NCBI RefSeq assembly: GCF_013911085.1
Contig: NZ_JACERN010000024.1
Location: 1-64,000, forward strand
Direction of reading: 5' to 3'
Source of the DNA: Aquitalea aquatica
Lineage (GTDB): Bacteria; Pseudomonadota; Gammaproteobacteria; Burkholderiales; Chromobacteriaceae
DNA: 64,000 bases
Numbering within the stretch: position 1 is the stretch's first letter; each line of letters starts with the position of its first letter. The translations under genes were made by a program, and so were the position numbers. Under the pieces are notes generated by a model. The model made no database searches and was not told the DNA's origin. It saw only the letters and a list, made by a program, of their open reading frames with translations. Below, in pieces: positions 16,207 through 25,684 of this stretch.

Positions 16207-17145
16207 TTACCGTTGCAGATATGGCATCAGGGTTTCAGACAAGATGGTGGGATCGAATTTGGCCACATAGGCATCGACACCCACGCTGGAGCCCATCGCC
16301 TTGTTGGCGTTGGAGGACAGCGAGGAGTGCATGATGACTGGAATGCCTTTGAAGCGGACATCGGACTTGATCAGCTTGGTCAGGACATAACCGTCCATCT
16401 CCGGCATTTCCGCATCCACCAGAATGATCTTGAGATAGTCGTGCAGCGACTCGTCCTCACCCCAGCTGCGACCAGCCAGTACTTGCAGGCGGTCCCAGGC
16501 TTCGCGGCCATTGGTGGCCTGCTGGAACTTGAGCCCCATCTTTTCCAGCACGCTGGTGATTTCCTTGCGTGCCACCACCGAGTCGTCGACGAAGAACAGG
16601 TATTGGTCGGTGTCCAGCTGGGCCTGCGGGATGTCCGGCAGGCGCGGCTCACCAATCACCGATGCCAGGATCTGTTCCACATCCAGAATGGAGATCAGCT
16701 TGCCGTCTTCCAGTTCGGTAATGGCGGTGATCATGCTGGAGCTGCTACCGCTCATCATCATGTTTTCCGGGGCGCGGACCCGGTCCCAGTCGACGCGGAT
16801 GATGTGATCGACCGAATCCACCAGAAAAGCCTGGGTGCTCTTGTTGAATTCGGTGACGATCATGGTATCGAACTTGTGCTGCCCGCGTTCCGGGTCGACA
16901 AAGCTGGCCAGCGAAATCACCGGAATAATGTTGCCGCGCAGCGACAGCACGCCCTGCACCCCGAACGGCATGTTGGGGGTTTTGGTGATGGCTGGCGTCT
17001 GCGAGACTTCCCTCACCTTGAATACATTGATGCCGAAGGTTTCGCGCGTGCCCAGCGAAAACAGCAGGATTTCCATTTTGTTGGAGCCTGCCAGTTTGGT
17101 ACGGGCATCGACACTGGCAAGCAAGGATGCATCTGTGGCTGACAT
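16207..17145 (-). CDS. cheV: CheV chemotaxis coupling protein (paralogue 1)
   Basis: 312 residues: a CheW-like coupling domain (about 15-160, NKMEILLFSLGTRETFGINVFKVREV) joined to a C-terminal receiver (about 175-310) with Asp in IILVDAEMPEMDG and Lys in DAYVAKFDP. It links chemoreceptors to CheA and its receiver may act as phosphate sink or adaptation device. The start has GGAGAGGGACC before the ATG. It lies 36 bases downstream of a second cheV; the two diverge mainly in the central CheW and linker parts. CheA and CheW are not in the window. Confidence 0.93.
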   Translation of the reverse strand: MSATDASLLASVDARTKLAGSNKMEILLFSLGTRETFGINVFKVREVSQTPAITKTPNMPFGVQGVLSLRGNIIPVISLASFVDPERGQHKFDTMIVTEFNKSTQAFLVDSVDHIIRVDWDRVRAPENMMMSGSSSSMITAITELEDGKLISILDVEQILASVIGEPRLPDIPQAQLDTDQYLFFVDDSVVARKEITSVLEKMGLKFQQATNGREAWDRLQVLAGRSWGEDESLHDYLKIILVDAEMPEMDGYVLTKLIKSDVRFKGIPVIMHSSLSSNANKAMGSSVGVDAYVAKFDPTILSETLMPYLQR

Positions 17146-17181
17146 GGTTGGTCCCTCTCCCGGGTGGTGAGCCGGTCTGGT

Positions 17182-18132
17182 TTAGTTTTTTGCCAGGCTG
17201 AGCATTTCGCGCAGTTTCATCGACAGCTTCTGGGCTTCGAACTTGGATACATAGGCATCGACTCCTACCGACTGGCCCAGCTTCTGGTTGGATGTGCCGG
17301 ACAGCGAGGAGTGCATCAGTACCGGGATGCCGGCAAAGCGCGGGTCGCTCTTGATCAGCTTGGTCAGCATGTAGCCGTCCATTTCCGGCATTTCCACGTC
17401 GGTCAGCACCAGATGCAGGGTTTCGCACAGGCGCTTGCCGGACAGCTCGGCCTGCATGGCCATTTTTTGCAGTTCTTCCCAGGCGCGCATGCCGTTGATG
17501 GCGAAGGTGTACTTGACGTGCATGGCGTCCAGGGTTTGCTGGACCTGCTTGCGGGCAACGGCGGAGTCGTCGGTGAAGAAGATCATGCGTTCTTCTTCGA
17601 TGGGTTCGATATTGATGAAGTGGTGGGCATCGTCAACCAGCGAGGTTTCCGCCAGCACTTTTTCCACATCCATCATCATGGCCAGCGTGCCCTGTTCCAG
17701 TTCGGTAACGGCAGTGACCAGGCCGGCCATGCGATTGGTGATCATGTCCGGCGGTACGCGCATGGCAGACCAGTCCAAACGCAGGATGGTATCCACCGCC
17801 TCTACCAGAAAACCCTGCGTCTTGCCGTTGTATTCGGTGACGATCATGATTTCCGGCTTGTTGCTGGTGACAATGCCGGCGTATTTGGCCAGGTCGATCA
17901 CCGGCACCAGTGAGCCGCGCAGGCTGACCATGCCTTCCACCGACGATGGCATTTCCGGAGCAGACGTGATTTCAGGGGTACGCATGACTTCGCGCACCTT
18001 GAACACGTTGATGCCGAAAATTTCCTTTCTCCCCGTACGCTGGTCGTGACCCAGGGAGAACAGCAGGATTTCCAGCTTGTTGGTCCCCGCCAGTTTTGTT
18101 CTGGCATCGATTTTTTTAAGAAGGTCTGACAC
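17182..18132 (-). CDS. cheV: CheV chemotaxis coupling protein (paralogue 2)
   Basis: 316 residues starting with a GTG at 18130-18132 with AGGA nine bases ahead. CheW-like domain (TNKLEILLFSLGHDQRTGRKEIFGINVFKVREV), then a receiver with the phospho-Asp in LVLTDVEMPEMDG and the signature DAYVSKFEAQKL. It has a few extra residues (HDQRTGRK) in the first CheW strand compared with its neighbour. The tandem pair suggests that different receptor classes use different adaptors. It probably begins the transcript that continues through the second cheV gene. Confidence 0.93.
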   Translation of the reverse strand: MSDLLKKIDARTKLAGTNKLEILLFSLGHDQRTGRKEIFGINVFKVREVMRTPEITSAPEMPSSVEGMVSLRGSLVPVIDLAKYAGIVTSNKPEIMIVTEYNGKTQGFLVEAVDTILRLDWSAMRVPPDMITNRMAGLVTAVTELEQGTLAMMMDVEKVLAETSLVDDAHHFINIEPIEEERMIFFTDDSAVARKQVQQTLDAMHVKYTFAINGMRAWEELQKMAMQAELSGKRLCETLHLVLTDVEMPEMDGYMLTKLIKSDPRFAGIPVLMHSSLSGTSNQKLGQSVGVDAYVSKFEAQKLSMKLREMLSLAKN

Positions 18133-18472
18133 TAAGGCATCCTAGGTGATGTTTGGAATGGTGCAGCTCAAGCGCTCGTTCTGGCGGGTGGGCCACTTCT
18201 GCTGGTACAGCGGCGGGTGGCTGCCCTTTACGGTCGAAGCCGCAGCACCGGCTGGCTGCTTGCAGTTTATTGCATTGTTTTTAAATTTTTATGCGCGGTA
18301 ACACCGTGCTTAATAAACCACACTATAGCTACTGTTGTTGAAAACAGCCAAGCGCTGCAAGGTTTTGTCTGATGCAATCGCAGGTAAATAGCTGTTGATG
18401 ACAAGAAAGAGCTGAATATATGCGAGCTGGCGGCCGATGCCGCAGCCGTTATCGGGCCTGTTGCCGGTCATA
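18133..18472. other. Intergenic region, about 340 bases
   Basis: Holds the promoter of the cheV genes, on an AT-rich part around 18260-18320, but no canonical FliA or sigma-54 site was found on the minus strand here. No gene is apparent. Confidence 0.4.
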
Positions 18473-18883
18473 TCACTTGTCCGGATAGCCCTGATGGCAC
18501 ATGACGCCGGCGCGAATGCGCATGCGCTTGTCCTCGTTTGGCAGGTCAACGATCCAGTCGCCCGGCGCAGAAGACATCAGCAGCGCCACTTCCTTCCCCT
18601 GCTTGTTCATGATGTCGTGAAAAACTGCGCCATCATCCACATGCAAACTGCCCTGGTCGGTTGTGATGCGATAGCTGCTGACAAAGGGGCTTGTTTTGCC
18701 CTCTGCGTATTCTTTACCTCCGCCGATCAGGTATTTCCTGATGTAGCAGTCGGGATGATTGTCCTTGTTCTGGGTGAGGCTGGTGGCATGGCTCAGGGAC
18801 TGCAGCATATCCTTGCCGCCTTGCAGCAGATTGCTACAGGCGCTGAGGCAGAGAACACTGCTGAGAAGGAAAATGGCCCGCAT
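18473..18883 (-). CDS. Hypothetical lipoprotein
   Basis: 136 residues from the ATG at 18881-18883, which has CCGGAG before it; a more distal start is poorer. The leader MRAIFLLSSVLCLSACSNLL has a lipobox (LSAC), so it should be lipid-anchored at the Cys and carry Ser-Asn after it, consistent with outer-membrane sorting. The mature part includes two further Cys (PDCYIRKYL and GVMCHQGYPDK) that may form a disulfide. I do not recognise a family. Monocistronic. Confidence 0.7.
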   Translation of the reverse strand: MRAIFLLSSVLCLSACSNLLQGGKDMLQSLSHATSLTQNKDNHPDCYIRKYLIGGGKEYAEGKTSPFVSSYRITTDQGSLHVDDGAVFHDIMNKQGKEVALLMSSAPGDWIVDLPNEDKRMRIRAGVMCHQGYPDK

Positions 18884-19073
18884 GGTACTCCGGGGGGCTG
18901 GCATACTGCGCAGGGGCAGTCTGGTGGTTAAGGCCGGGCATTATTGCCGCAGCCTGGCTGATGCATGGCGCATGCTACCGTAAATCGGCACTAACGCGGA
19001 ATGTTTGGCCAGGTAAAGATCCTGGCGCTTGCGGGGGCCGGCGCGGCACCATGCAGCCTTCCCGCAGGGTGAT

Positions 19074-19898
19074 TCATGCCCGCTCTGTTGCTCCAAGCGC
19101 AAGGCGGGTTTGCAGATCCAGCCAGCCTTGTTCGGCGGCGCTGCCATCCTTCAGCGCCACCCCAGTGCCGCCGCTGCGCCCAGCGCGGATCAGCCAGGCC
19201 AGCTTGTAGGCCGCCAGCGGGTAGGGCAGGCCTTGTGGCCGTACATTGGAAATGCAGTTGCGCTCGGAATCCATGCGCCCCGTGCGCGGTGCGCTGGTGA
19301 GATAAATCCCCAGGCTGTCCGGCGAGCTGAGGCCAGGGCGTTCGCCAATCAGCATCACTACCATCGCCGCCTGCAGGCATTCGCCCACTTCATCCGCCAG
19401 CGCTACCCTGGCTTCCGCCGCCAGCACCACCGGCCCCACGCGCAATCCTTGCTCGTGCAACAGCGGCAGGGTGGCGGCAATCAGTGGCAGGGCATGGCTG
19501 GCCACGGCGCGGGCCGACAGTCCGTCGCCAATCACGAACAGCACATCACAGGGCTCCACCCCGGCAGCCAGCAAGCTGGCACGGCTGTCCGGGTGCAGGC
19601 GGCGGCCTTGATCGGGCCGTTGCAGATAGGCTGCGCGGCTGGGCGCTGCGCTGCGCACCGACAGCGCTGGCAGCCCCAGTGCTTGCAATTGCGCCAGCAG
19701 GCTGGCCTGATCCAGTGCGGTATGCACCGCATCGCGCGCCTGGGCGTGCGCCAGGGCAAAGCGCAAGGTTTCACGGGTGGGCAGGCTGGCGCCCACCCGG
19801 CCCAGCGCAATGCGTGCCACGGTGTGGCTGGCCAGGTCCTGCCAGCTGTCTTCGGTAATCGGGCTGATATTGCCGTGGGTGAGAGGGGCATTCATCAC
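19074..19898 (-). CDS. eutC: Ethanolamine ammonia-lyase small subunit EutC
   Basis: 274 residues. The small subunit of the B12-dependent enzyme that splits ethanolamine into acetaldehyde and ammonia. Family marks include TVARIALGRVGASLPTRETLRFALAHAQARDAVH near residues 28-62, ALFLPALS-like AQLQALGLPALSVRS, a nucleotide-type stretch VLFVIGDGLSARAVASHALPL, and the end RPQGLPYPLAAYKLAWLIRAGRSGGTGVALKD. Its ATG overlaps the eutB stop (ATGA at 19895-19898), showing translational coupling. It is the last gene of the eut unit here, with no microcompartment shell genes. Confidence 0.95.
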   Translation of the reverse strand: MMNAPLTHGNISPITEDSWQDLASHTVARIALGRVGASLPTRETLRFALAHAQARDAVHTALDQASLLAQLQALGLPALSVRSAAPSRAAYLQRPDQGRRLHPDSRASLLAAGVEPCDVLFVIGDGLSARAVASHALPLIAATLPLLHEQGLRVGPVVLAAEARVALADEVGECLQAAMVVMLIGERPGLSSPDSLGIYLTSAPRTGRMDSERNCISNVRPQGLPYPLAAYKLAWLIRAGRSGGTGVALKDGSAAEQGWLDLQTRLALGATERA

Positions 19899-21274
19899 AA
19901 GGTCTCCATCAGTTGCAACAGGGCTTGCTGGCGGTCTTGTGCCTGCAGCTTGCCGGCACGGGTAATCGCCATGCTCTCCAGCCAGTCTTCGAATTCCGGC
20001 GCGCGCTTCAGGCCCAGCAGCTGGCGCAGGTAGAGCGCATCGTGAAAAGAGGTGCTCTGGTAACCGAGCATGATGTCGTCGGCACCTGGCACGCCGATGA
20101 TGAAGTGGATGCCGGCCGTGCCGAGCAGGGTGAGCAGGCTGTCCATATCGTCCTGGTCGGCTTCGGCGTGATTGGTGTAGCAGATGTCGCAGCCCATGGG
20201 CAGGCCCAATAGCTTGCCGCAGAAGTGGTCTTCCAGCCCGGCGCGGATGATCTGCTTGCCGTTGTACAGGTATTCCGGGCCGATGAAGCCGACCACGGTA
20301 TTCACCAGCAGCGGCGAAAAATGCCGTGCCACCGCATAGGCGCGCACTTCGCAGGTTTGCTGGTCCACGCCCCAGTGGGCATTGGCCGACAGGGCGCTGC
20401 CCTGGCCGGTTTCGAAATACATTACATTGTCGCCCACCGTGCCACGGCCCAGTTGCTGTGCCGCCTGTTGCGCCTCGGCCAGCACTGCCAGATTGATGCC
20501 GAAGCCGCTATTGGCTTGTTCCGTGCCGGCAATCGACTGGAATACCAGATCCACCGGCGCGCCGCGCTGGATCAGCTCCAGCGTGCTGGTGACATGGGTC
20601 AGCACGCAGCTTTGGGTGGGGATGGCATAGCGCTGGCGCACCTCGTCCATCATCGCCAGCATGGTGTGGATGGTTTCCGGGCTGTCGCTGGCCGGGTTGA
20701 TGCCGATTACCGCATCGCCGGCGCCGTACAGCAGGCCATCCAGCATGGCAGCCGCGATGCCGCGTGCATCGTCGGTGGGATGGTTGGGCTGCAAGCGCAC
20801 GCCCATGTGGCCGGGCAGGCCCTGGGTATTGCGAAAACGGGTGATCACCCGGCATTTGCTGGCCACCCACACCAAGTCCTGGTTGCGCATCAGCTTGCTG
20901 ACGGCGGACACCATTTCCGGGGTGAGTCCGGTGGCCACAGCGGCCAGTGCATGGCTACTGGCGGCATCGGACAACAGCCAGTCGCGCAGCCCGCCTACCG
21001 TCAGGTGACGGATGGGAGCAAAGGCATGGGCGTCGTGGCTGTCGATGATCAGCCGGCTGATTTCGTCCAGCTCGTAAGGAATCAGCAGCTCGTTGAGAAA
21101 CGTCACCAGCGGCACATCGGCCAGACACATCTGGGCGGCGACACGCTCCTCGGCGCTGCCCGCAGCCACGCCGGCCAGCTGGTCGCCCGCGCGCAGTGGC
21201 GTGGCGCGGGCCAGCAGGGTTTTCAGGTCGTCAAAGCGGTAACGGCGCGGACCGATGGTGATGGCGTAGGACAT
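19895..21274 (-). CDS. eutB: Ethanolamine ammonia-lyase large subunit EutB
   Basis: 459 residues from MSYAITIGPRRYRFDDLKTLLA; an ATG eight codons upstream is less likely because EutB proteins begin at this point. It is the catalytic, adenosylcobalamin-binding subunit. Typical segments: GDQLAGVAAGSAEERVAAQMCLADVPLVTFL, HMGVRLQPNHPTDDARGIAAAMLDGLLYGAGDAVIGINPASDS, FIGPEYLYNGKQIIRAGLEDHFCGKLLGLPMGCDICYTNHAEADQDDMD. All of this matches a complete enzyme of normal length (about 450-470). Thirty-eight bases separate it from the permease gene. It depends on an imported or made B12 supply whose genes are not here. Confidence 0.96.
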   Translation of the reverse strand: MSYAITIGPRRYRFDDLKTLLARATPLRAGDQLAGVAAGSAEERVAAQMCLADVPLVTFLNELLIPYELDEISRLIIDSHDAHAFAPIRHLTVGGLRDWLLSDAASSHALAAVATGLTPEMVSAVSKLMRNQDLVWVASKCRVITRFRNTQGLPGHMGVRLQPNHPTDDARGIAAAMLDGLLYGAGDAVIGINPASDSPETIHTMLAMMDEVRQRYAIPTQSCVLTHVTSTLELIQRGAPVDLVFQSIAGTEQANSGFGINLAVLAEAQQAAQQLGRGTVGDNVMYFETGQGSALSANAHWGVDQQTCEVRAYAVARHFSPLLVNTVVGFIGPEYLYNGKQIIRAGLEDHFCGKLLGLPMGCDICYTNHAEADQDDMDSLLTLLGTAGIHFIIGVPGADDIMLGYQSTSFHDALYLRQLLGLKRAPEFEDWLESMAITRAGKLQAQDRQQALLQLMETL

Positions 21275-21312
21275 GGCTTGCCGGGGTGTGCCGTACACAC
21301 CCCGCCTTTCTG

Positions 21313-22728
21313 TTATTTGCTGCTGGCTACAGCCGGTTTCAGACGTGCGGCATCACTGCCTTCCAGCAGGACATCGCTGGCGGCTGCGGCCCGCTGACGG
21401 TGGGTGAGCAGGTAGTAGGCATAAGCCACGGCCAGGCTGCCGGCAAAGATCAGCGCCAGCAGCTGGTTGTACCAGATCATGGCAATCAGGCAGACCACGG
21501 CGCAGGCCAGCGCCAGGCCAGGCAGCAGCGGATAGGCCGGAGCACTGAACGGGCGGGCCAGCGTCGGTTCGCTGCGGCGCAGCTTGAACAGCGCCAGCAT
21601 GGACACGATGTACATCACGATGGCACCGAATACCGACAGGGTGACGATGTTGGCGGTCAGCGGCTGGCCGGCAATCTGGATCAGGTCGTCGCTGAAGATG
21701 GCGGCGATGCCAACTAGGCCACCGACGATGATGGCGCGATGCGGCGTCTTGAAACGCGGGTGGATCACCGCCAGCATCGGCGGCAGGTAGCCGGCACGGG
21801 CCAGCGCGAAGATCTGGCGCGAATAACCCATGATGATGCCGTGGAAGCTGGCAATCAGGCCCAGCAGGCCCAGCCAGACCAGCATGTGCAGCCAGCCGCT
21901 GTTGCTGCCCACGATCAGCTTCATCGCCTGCGGCAGCGGGTCGTTGATATTGGCCAGCTTGCTCCAGTCACCGGCACCGCCGGCCATGATCATCACGCCC
22001 ATGGCCAGTGCCACCAGGGTGAGGATGCCGGCCACATAGGCACGCGGAATGGTGCGGCTGGGGTCCTTGGCTTCTTCGGCGGCCATGGCTGCGCCCTCGA
22101 TGGCCAGGAAGAACCAGATGGCAAAGGGAATGGCGGCAAACATGCCACCGACGGCGCTCAGGCTGAAGCTGTCGCTGCCGGCCCAGCCGTGGTGGGTGAA
22201 GTTGTCCCAGCTAAAGCCCGGCGACACCACGCCCATGAACAGCAGCAGCTCGAAAATGGCCAGCAGGGTGACCACCAGCTCGAAGGCTGCCGCCACGCTG
22301 ACGCCGACAATATTCAGCGCCATGAACACGATGTAGGCGCCACAGGCAATCGACTTGGCACTCAGCTCGGGAAACTGCACGTTCAGATAAGCACCGATGG
22401 CCAGCGCGATGGCCGGCGGGGCAAACACGAATTCGCACAAGGTGGCAAAGCCGGCAACAAAGCCGCCGACCGGACCAAAGGCGCGGCGGGCATAGGCAAA
22501 CGGCCCGCCGGCATGTGGAATGGCGGTGGTTAGCTCGGTAAAGCTGAAAATAAAGGCCGTGTACATGATGGCCACGAAGATGGAGCTGAGCAGAAAGCCC
22601 AGCGTGCCGGCCTGGGCCCAGCCATAGCTCCAGCCGAAATATTCACCCGAGATCACCAGCCCGACGGCGATCCCCCATAGTTGCCAGCCGCCCAGCTTGC
22701 GCGCCAGGCCGTGATTGCTGCTACTCAT
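21313..22728 (-). CDS. eat: Ethanolamine permease (APC family)
   Basis: 471 residues from the ATG at 22726-22728, with AAGGGGAAATTTG ahead; the longer frame upstream is disregarded. An APC-superfamily transporter with about twelve helices: LGGWQLWGIAVGLVISGEYFGWSYGWAQAGTLG is specific for the Eat ethanolamine carriers, GPVGGFVAGFATLCEFVFAPPAIA is the conserved helix 3 region. It brings ethanolamine in for EutBC encoded just downstream. The C-terminal 45 residues are cytoplasmic. It is the first gene of the eut transcript. Confidence 0.93.
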   Translation of the reverse strand: MSSSNHGLARKLGGWQLWGIAVGLVISGEYFGWSYGWAQAGTLGFLLSSIFVAIMYTAFIFSFTELTTAIPHAGGPFAYARRAFGPVGGFVAGFATLCEFVFAPPAIALAIGAYLNVQFPELSAKSIACGAYIVFMALNIVGVSVAAAFELVVTLLAIFELLLFMGVVSPGFSWDNFTHHGWAGSDSFSLSAVGGMFAAIPFAIWFFLAIEGAAMAAEEAKDPSRTIPRAYVAGILTLVALAMGVMIMAGGAGDWSKLANINDPLPQAMKLIVGSNSGWLHMLVWLGLLGLIASFHGIIMGYSRQIFALARAGYLPPMLAVIHPRFKTPHRAIIVGGLVGIAAIFSDDLIQIAGQPLTANIVTLSVFGAIVMYIVSMLALFKLRRSEPTLARPFSAPAYPLLPGLALACAVVCLIAMIWYNQLLALIFAGSLAVAYAYYLLTHRQRAAAASDVLLEGSDAARLKPAVASSK

Positions 22729-23094
22729 CAAATTTCCCCTTGTTTTGTGACTGCTCCCTGTCCAGCGCCATGGCGACTGGTTCCTGCTGTGCATGCTAGG
22801 CAGTGCTGTGCCGGCGGCGTTATCGAAAATCGGAAAACAATTCGTGGCGGGCTGCCGGTGGGGCGGCTACAGATAAAGCCTGTGCAAAAGCCGTGCCTGC
22901 CGCCGGTCTTGCTGCGGTGCACACAATGGGCACTGCGGCTGGAATCAGGCACCGGGATGAGGCATGGGGCACCGGTGTGTGCACCGAGGCGGGGAAATTG
23001 CCGATTTACGATAGCAATGACCGGCTGCTGGCCGGGAAAGGGCTGGTGCGCTTCTTGCTGTGACTATCTGCATCAGGCAATGCAGGAGCAGGCA
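22729..23094. other. Divergent promoter region between eut permease and AraC regulator
   Basis: About 365 bases. A longer frame reads through part of it, but the regulator's own ribosome site places its start at 23095. I looked for the conserved box of a cobalamin riboswitch in front of the B12-dependent enzyme and did not find it. Confidence 0.5.
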
Positions 23095-24069
23095 ATGACG
23101 CCGCTGGGACAAGGAGTATCGCTGCAGTTCGTCACTCGACTGGCGGAAGACGCTGCCGATCAGGCTGCCTTCATCAGTGGCTGGCAGCAGGATTACGCGC
23201 AGATATCCTGTGGGCGTTTTGCCGGCAGACTGGATGAACTGTGCCTGGGGCGCTTGCAAGTGTTTCGTGAATACTCGGCCCGGGAAACCTTCCAGCAATG
23301 CCAGCCCTGGCAAGGGGCCATCTGGTTTGGTATTCCCGCCCCGGGCAGTGGCGAACGGCTGCGTTTTCATGGCCGCAGCGTGCCACCCGCTGCGGTACTG
23401 GTGGCGATGGGTGGCAGCGATTTTTCATTGCGCACACCGGATGACTTCACCATCTACGGCGTAGTGCTGGAACAGGCGGTGCTGCAGCAGCGACATCTGC
23501 AATTGTTTGGCCGGGACATGCCCGGAGCTTGGTTGCAGACTGCCGCCGTGCAGCTGCCGCAGGCCAGCCATCTGGCACTGTGCCGCCAACTGGGCGAACT
23601 GCTGGCGCTGGCGCGGGAGACGCCAGACCGCATAGGACGGCAGCTATTGCTGGATTGCTCGGCCGATGCGCTGCTACTGGCGCTGGCGCAGGCTTTGCCG
23701 ACCACACTGGCCGGGCGTGACAGCAGCAGCCAGCGGCACTGGCAATGGGTGGAGCAGGCCAGGCAGCGTGCGCTGCAGCCGGCGGCGCGGCAGCTGACGG
23801 TGGAAGATTTGTGCCGCGAATTGCACGTGACCCGGCGCACGCTGCAAAACGGCTTTCAGGAAGTGACCGCCATGAGCCCGCTGCCTTTCCTGCGGGCGCT
23901 CAGGCTCAATCAGGTGCGCCGCCTGTTGCGCGCGCCGCAGGGGGCGGCCGACAGCATCCAGCAATTGGCCGAGGATTGGGGCTTTGCCACGCCCAGCCAT
24001 TTCAGTTACGACTACCGCCGGCTGTTTGGCGAAACCCCCAGTCAGACCCGCCAGCAACCACATGGCTGA
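23095..24069 (+). CDS. AraC-family regulator of ethanolamine use (EutR-like)
   Basis: 324 residues from the ATG at 23095-23097, preceded by AGGAG; an open frame 138 codons longer has no matching protein composition. A C-terminal AraC HTH pair (about 225-320): LTVEDLCRELHVTRRTLQNGFQEVTAMSPLPFLRALRLNQVRRLL and then QQLAEDWGFATPSHFSYDYRRLFGETPSQTR. The phrase VTRRTLQNGFQE is the one found in EutR-type regulators. EutR senses ethanolamine together with B12 and activates the eut genes. It is divergent from the eut permease, so control of that transcript is expected. Confidence 0.85.
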   Translation: MTPLGQGVSLQFVTRLAEDAADQAAFISGWQQDYAQISCGRFAGRLDELCLGRLQVFREYSARETFQQCQPWQGAIWFGIPAPGSGERLRFHGRSVPPAAVLVAMGGSDFSLRTPDDFTIYGVVLEQAVLQQRHLQLFGRDMPGAWLQTAAVQLPQASHLALCRQLGELLALARETPDRIGRQLLLDCSADALLLALAQALPTTLAGRDSSSQRHWQWVEQARQRALQPAARQLTVEDLCRELHVTRRTLQNGFQEVTAMSPLPFLRALRLNQVRRLLRAPQGAADSIQQLAEDWGFATPSHFSYDYRRLFGETPSQTRQQPHG

Positions 24070-24164
24070 GAGGGCTGAGGGGGCTGGGTCGGGGTGTCGG
24101 CTGGCTGTGGCGCGGCTAACAAAATAGCGTAGAACCACAGGGCAAGGCCGCAGCAGGGGTTGTG

Positions 24165-25625
24165 TTAGCGGCTGAGTTGCTGGTGCGCCAGCATGCCGAC
24201 GCGGGTGAGGGCGGCGACATAGCGCTCGTCCAGCGGATAGCAGCAGGACAGGCGCATGGCATTGCGGTAGCGCCCGCCGGGTGAATACAGCGGGCCGGGC
24301 ATGATGCTGATGTTTTCGGCCAGGGCGGCATGGAATAGCGCCACGCTGTCGCAGGCTTCCGGCAGCTCCAGCCAGATCAGAAAGCCGCCGGCGGGGTCGG
24401 TGGCGCGGGTGCCTGCCGGGAAATGGCGGGCGATCAGGCCGCGCACCTTTTCCACATGCTGGGCGTAATGGCGCTTGAGTGCGCGCAGGTGGTGGTCGTA
24501 GCCGCCGGATTCCAGAAAGGCGCCCAGGGTTTCCGACAGCACCATGGGCTGGGCCACCGAAGAGGCAAATTTCAGCTTGCGCAGGGTGGCGCCAAAGCGG
24601 CCGCCTTCCATCCAGCCGATGCGGAAATCCGGGGCCAGTGTTTTGGTGTAGCTGGTGCAGAAGATGATCCAGCCGTCTTCGTCAAAGGCCTTGGCCGCTG
24701 GTGCCTGGGTGTCGCTGAACTGCAGCTCGGCATACAGGCCGTCCTCGATCAGCGGCACCTGGTAGTGATTCACCAGCCGCGCCAGCCGTTTCTTGGCTTC
24801 CAGCGGCATGCTGCATCCCAGCGGATTGTGAATATTGGGCATGGCCACCAGCGCGCTGATGCGGCCTTCCGACAGCAACAGCTCTACCGCATCCACCGAC
24901 AGGCCGTGTTGCGGGTCGGTGGGAATCTCCACCGCCTTCAGACCCAGGCTGGCAAACAGCGGCAGCAGGTTGAAATAGGTAGGCGATTCCAGCCCCACCG
25001 CATCGCCCGGCTTGGTGACGGCGCGTAGTGCCAGCTGCAGCGCTTCCATGCAGCCATTGGTGAGAATGATGTTTTCCGCCTGCAAGGCCATACCCAGTTC
25101 CATGCTGCGCCGGGCAATCTGCACCCGCAGCCGTTCCGAGCCGGGCGGCAGGGCATAAGTGCTGACCATGCCGGGCTGGCGCCGCAGGATCTGCCCCATC
25201 AGCCGCGCCAGCTTGTTGCCGGGGTAGAAGTCGCTGCCGCGCGGGCAGGCCAGCGCCAGGTCGATGAAGCCGGGAGTCTGCTGGGCATCCAGTACGGTGC
25301 CGATCAGGTCCAGTACCTTGTTTTCGGTCGGTTTGGCGGCGCTGCTTTGCATCATGGCCGAGCGTGCCGGCGAGGGCAGGCGGGCACGCACATAGTAGCC
25401 AGACTGTGGCCGGGCCTCGATCAGCCCACGGTCTTCCAGCACCCGGTAGGCGGCCACCACGGTGTTCAGGCTGAGCTGGCGGCTTTGCGAGGTGCGCCGC
25501 ACCGAAGGCAGACGCGAGCCAGGCGGCAGCGTGCCACGGGCAATCGCCAGTGACAGGTCTTCGGCCAGTTGCTGGTAAAGCGTGGCGCTGGCAGCGGTGC
25601 TGCGGGGCTGGGGGGCGTTGGGCAT
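24165..25625 (-). CDS. MocR/PdxR-type regulator (GntR HTH - aminotransferase fold)
   Basis: 486 residues from the ATG at 25623-25625. A longer frame extends to 25817 but would swallow the operator repeats and is out of family. N-terminal GntR winged helix (about 12-80: LYQQLAEDLSLAIARGTLPPGSRLPSVRRTSQSRQLSLNTVVAAYRVLEDRGLIEARPQSGYYV), linker, then a fold-type I aminotransferase domain (about 120-480) with the PLP Lys in CTSYTKTLAPDFRIGWM. Such proteins are PLP-binding repressors or activators and generally do not transaminate. It is divergent from the LysE gene at 25850, with paired repeats in between, so autoregulation and control of that operon is likely. Confidence 0.9.
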   Translation of the reverse strand: MPNAPQPRSTAASATLYQQLAEDLSLAIARGTLPPGSRLPSVRRTSQSRQLSLNTVVAAYRVLEDRGLIEARPQSGYYVRARLPSPARSAMMQSSAAKPTENKVLDLIGTVLDAQQTPGFIDLALACPRGSDFYPGNKLARLMGQILRRQPGMVSTYALPPGSERLRVQIARRSMELGMALQAENIILTNGCMEALQLALRAVTKPGDAVGLESPTYFNLLPLFASLGLKAVEIPTDPQHGLSVDAVELLLSEGRISALVAMPNIHNPLGCSMPLEAKKRLARLVNHYQVPLIEDGLYAELQFSDTQAPAAKAFDEDGWIIFCTSYTKTLAPDFRIGWMEGGRFGATLRKLKFASSVAQPMVLSETLGAFLESGGYDHHLRALKRHYAQHVEKVRGLIARHFPAGTRATDPAGGFLIWLELPEACDSVALFHAALAENISIMPGPLYSPGGRYRNAMRLSCCYPLDERYVAALTRVGMLAHQQLSR

Positions 25626-25684
25626 GGCAGGGCGTCCGGGCAAGGCAGGTAACAGGAAGACAATGCCGCAGCCGCTGCTGGAGC

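Noticed and set aside
22729-23094. Cobalamin riboswitch before the B12-dependent eut genes
   Set aside because: None of the conserved B12-box words was found on either strand.
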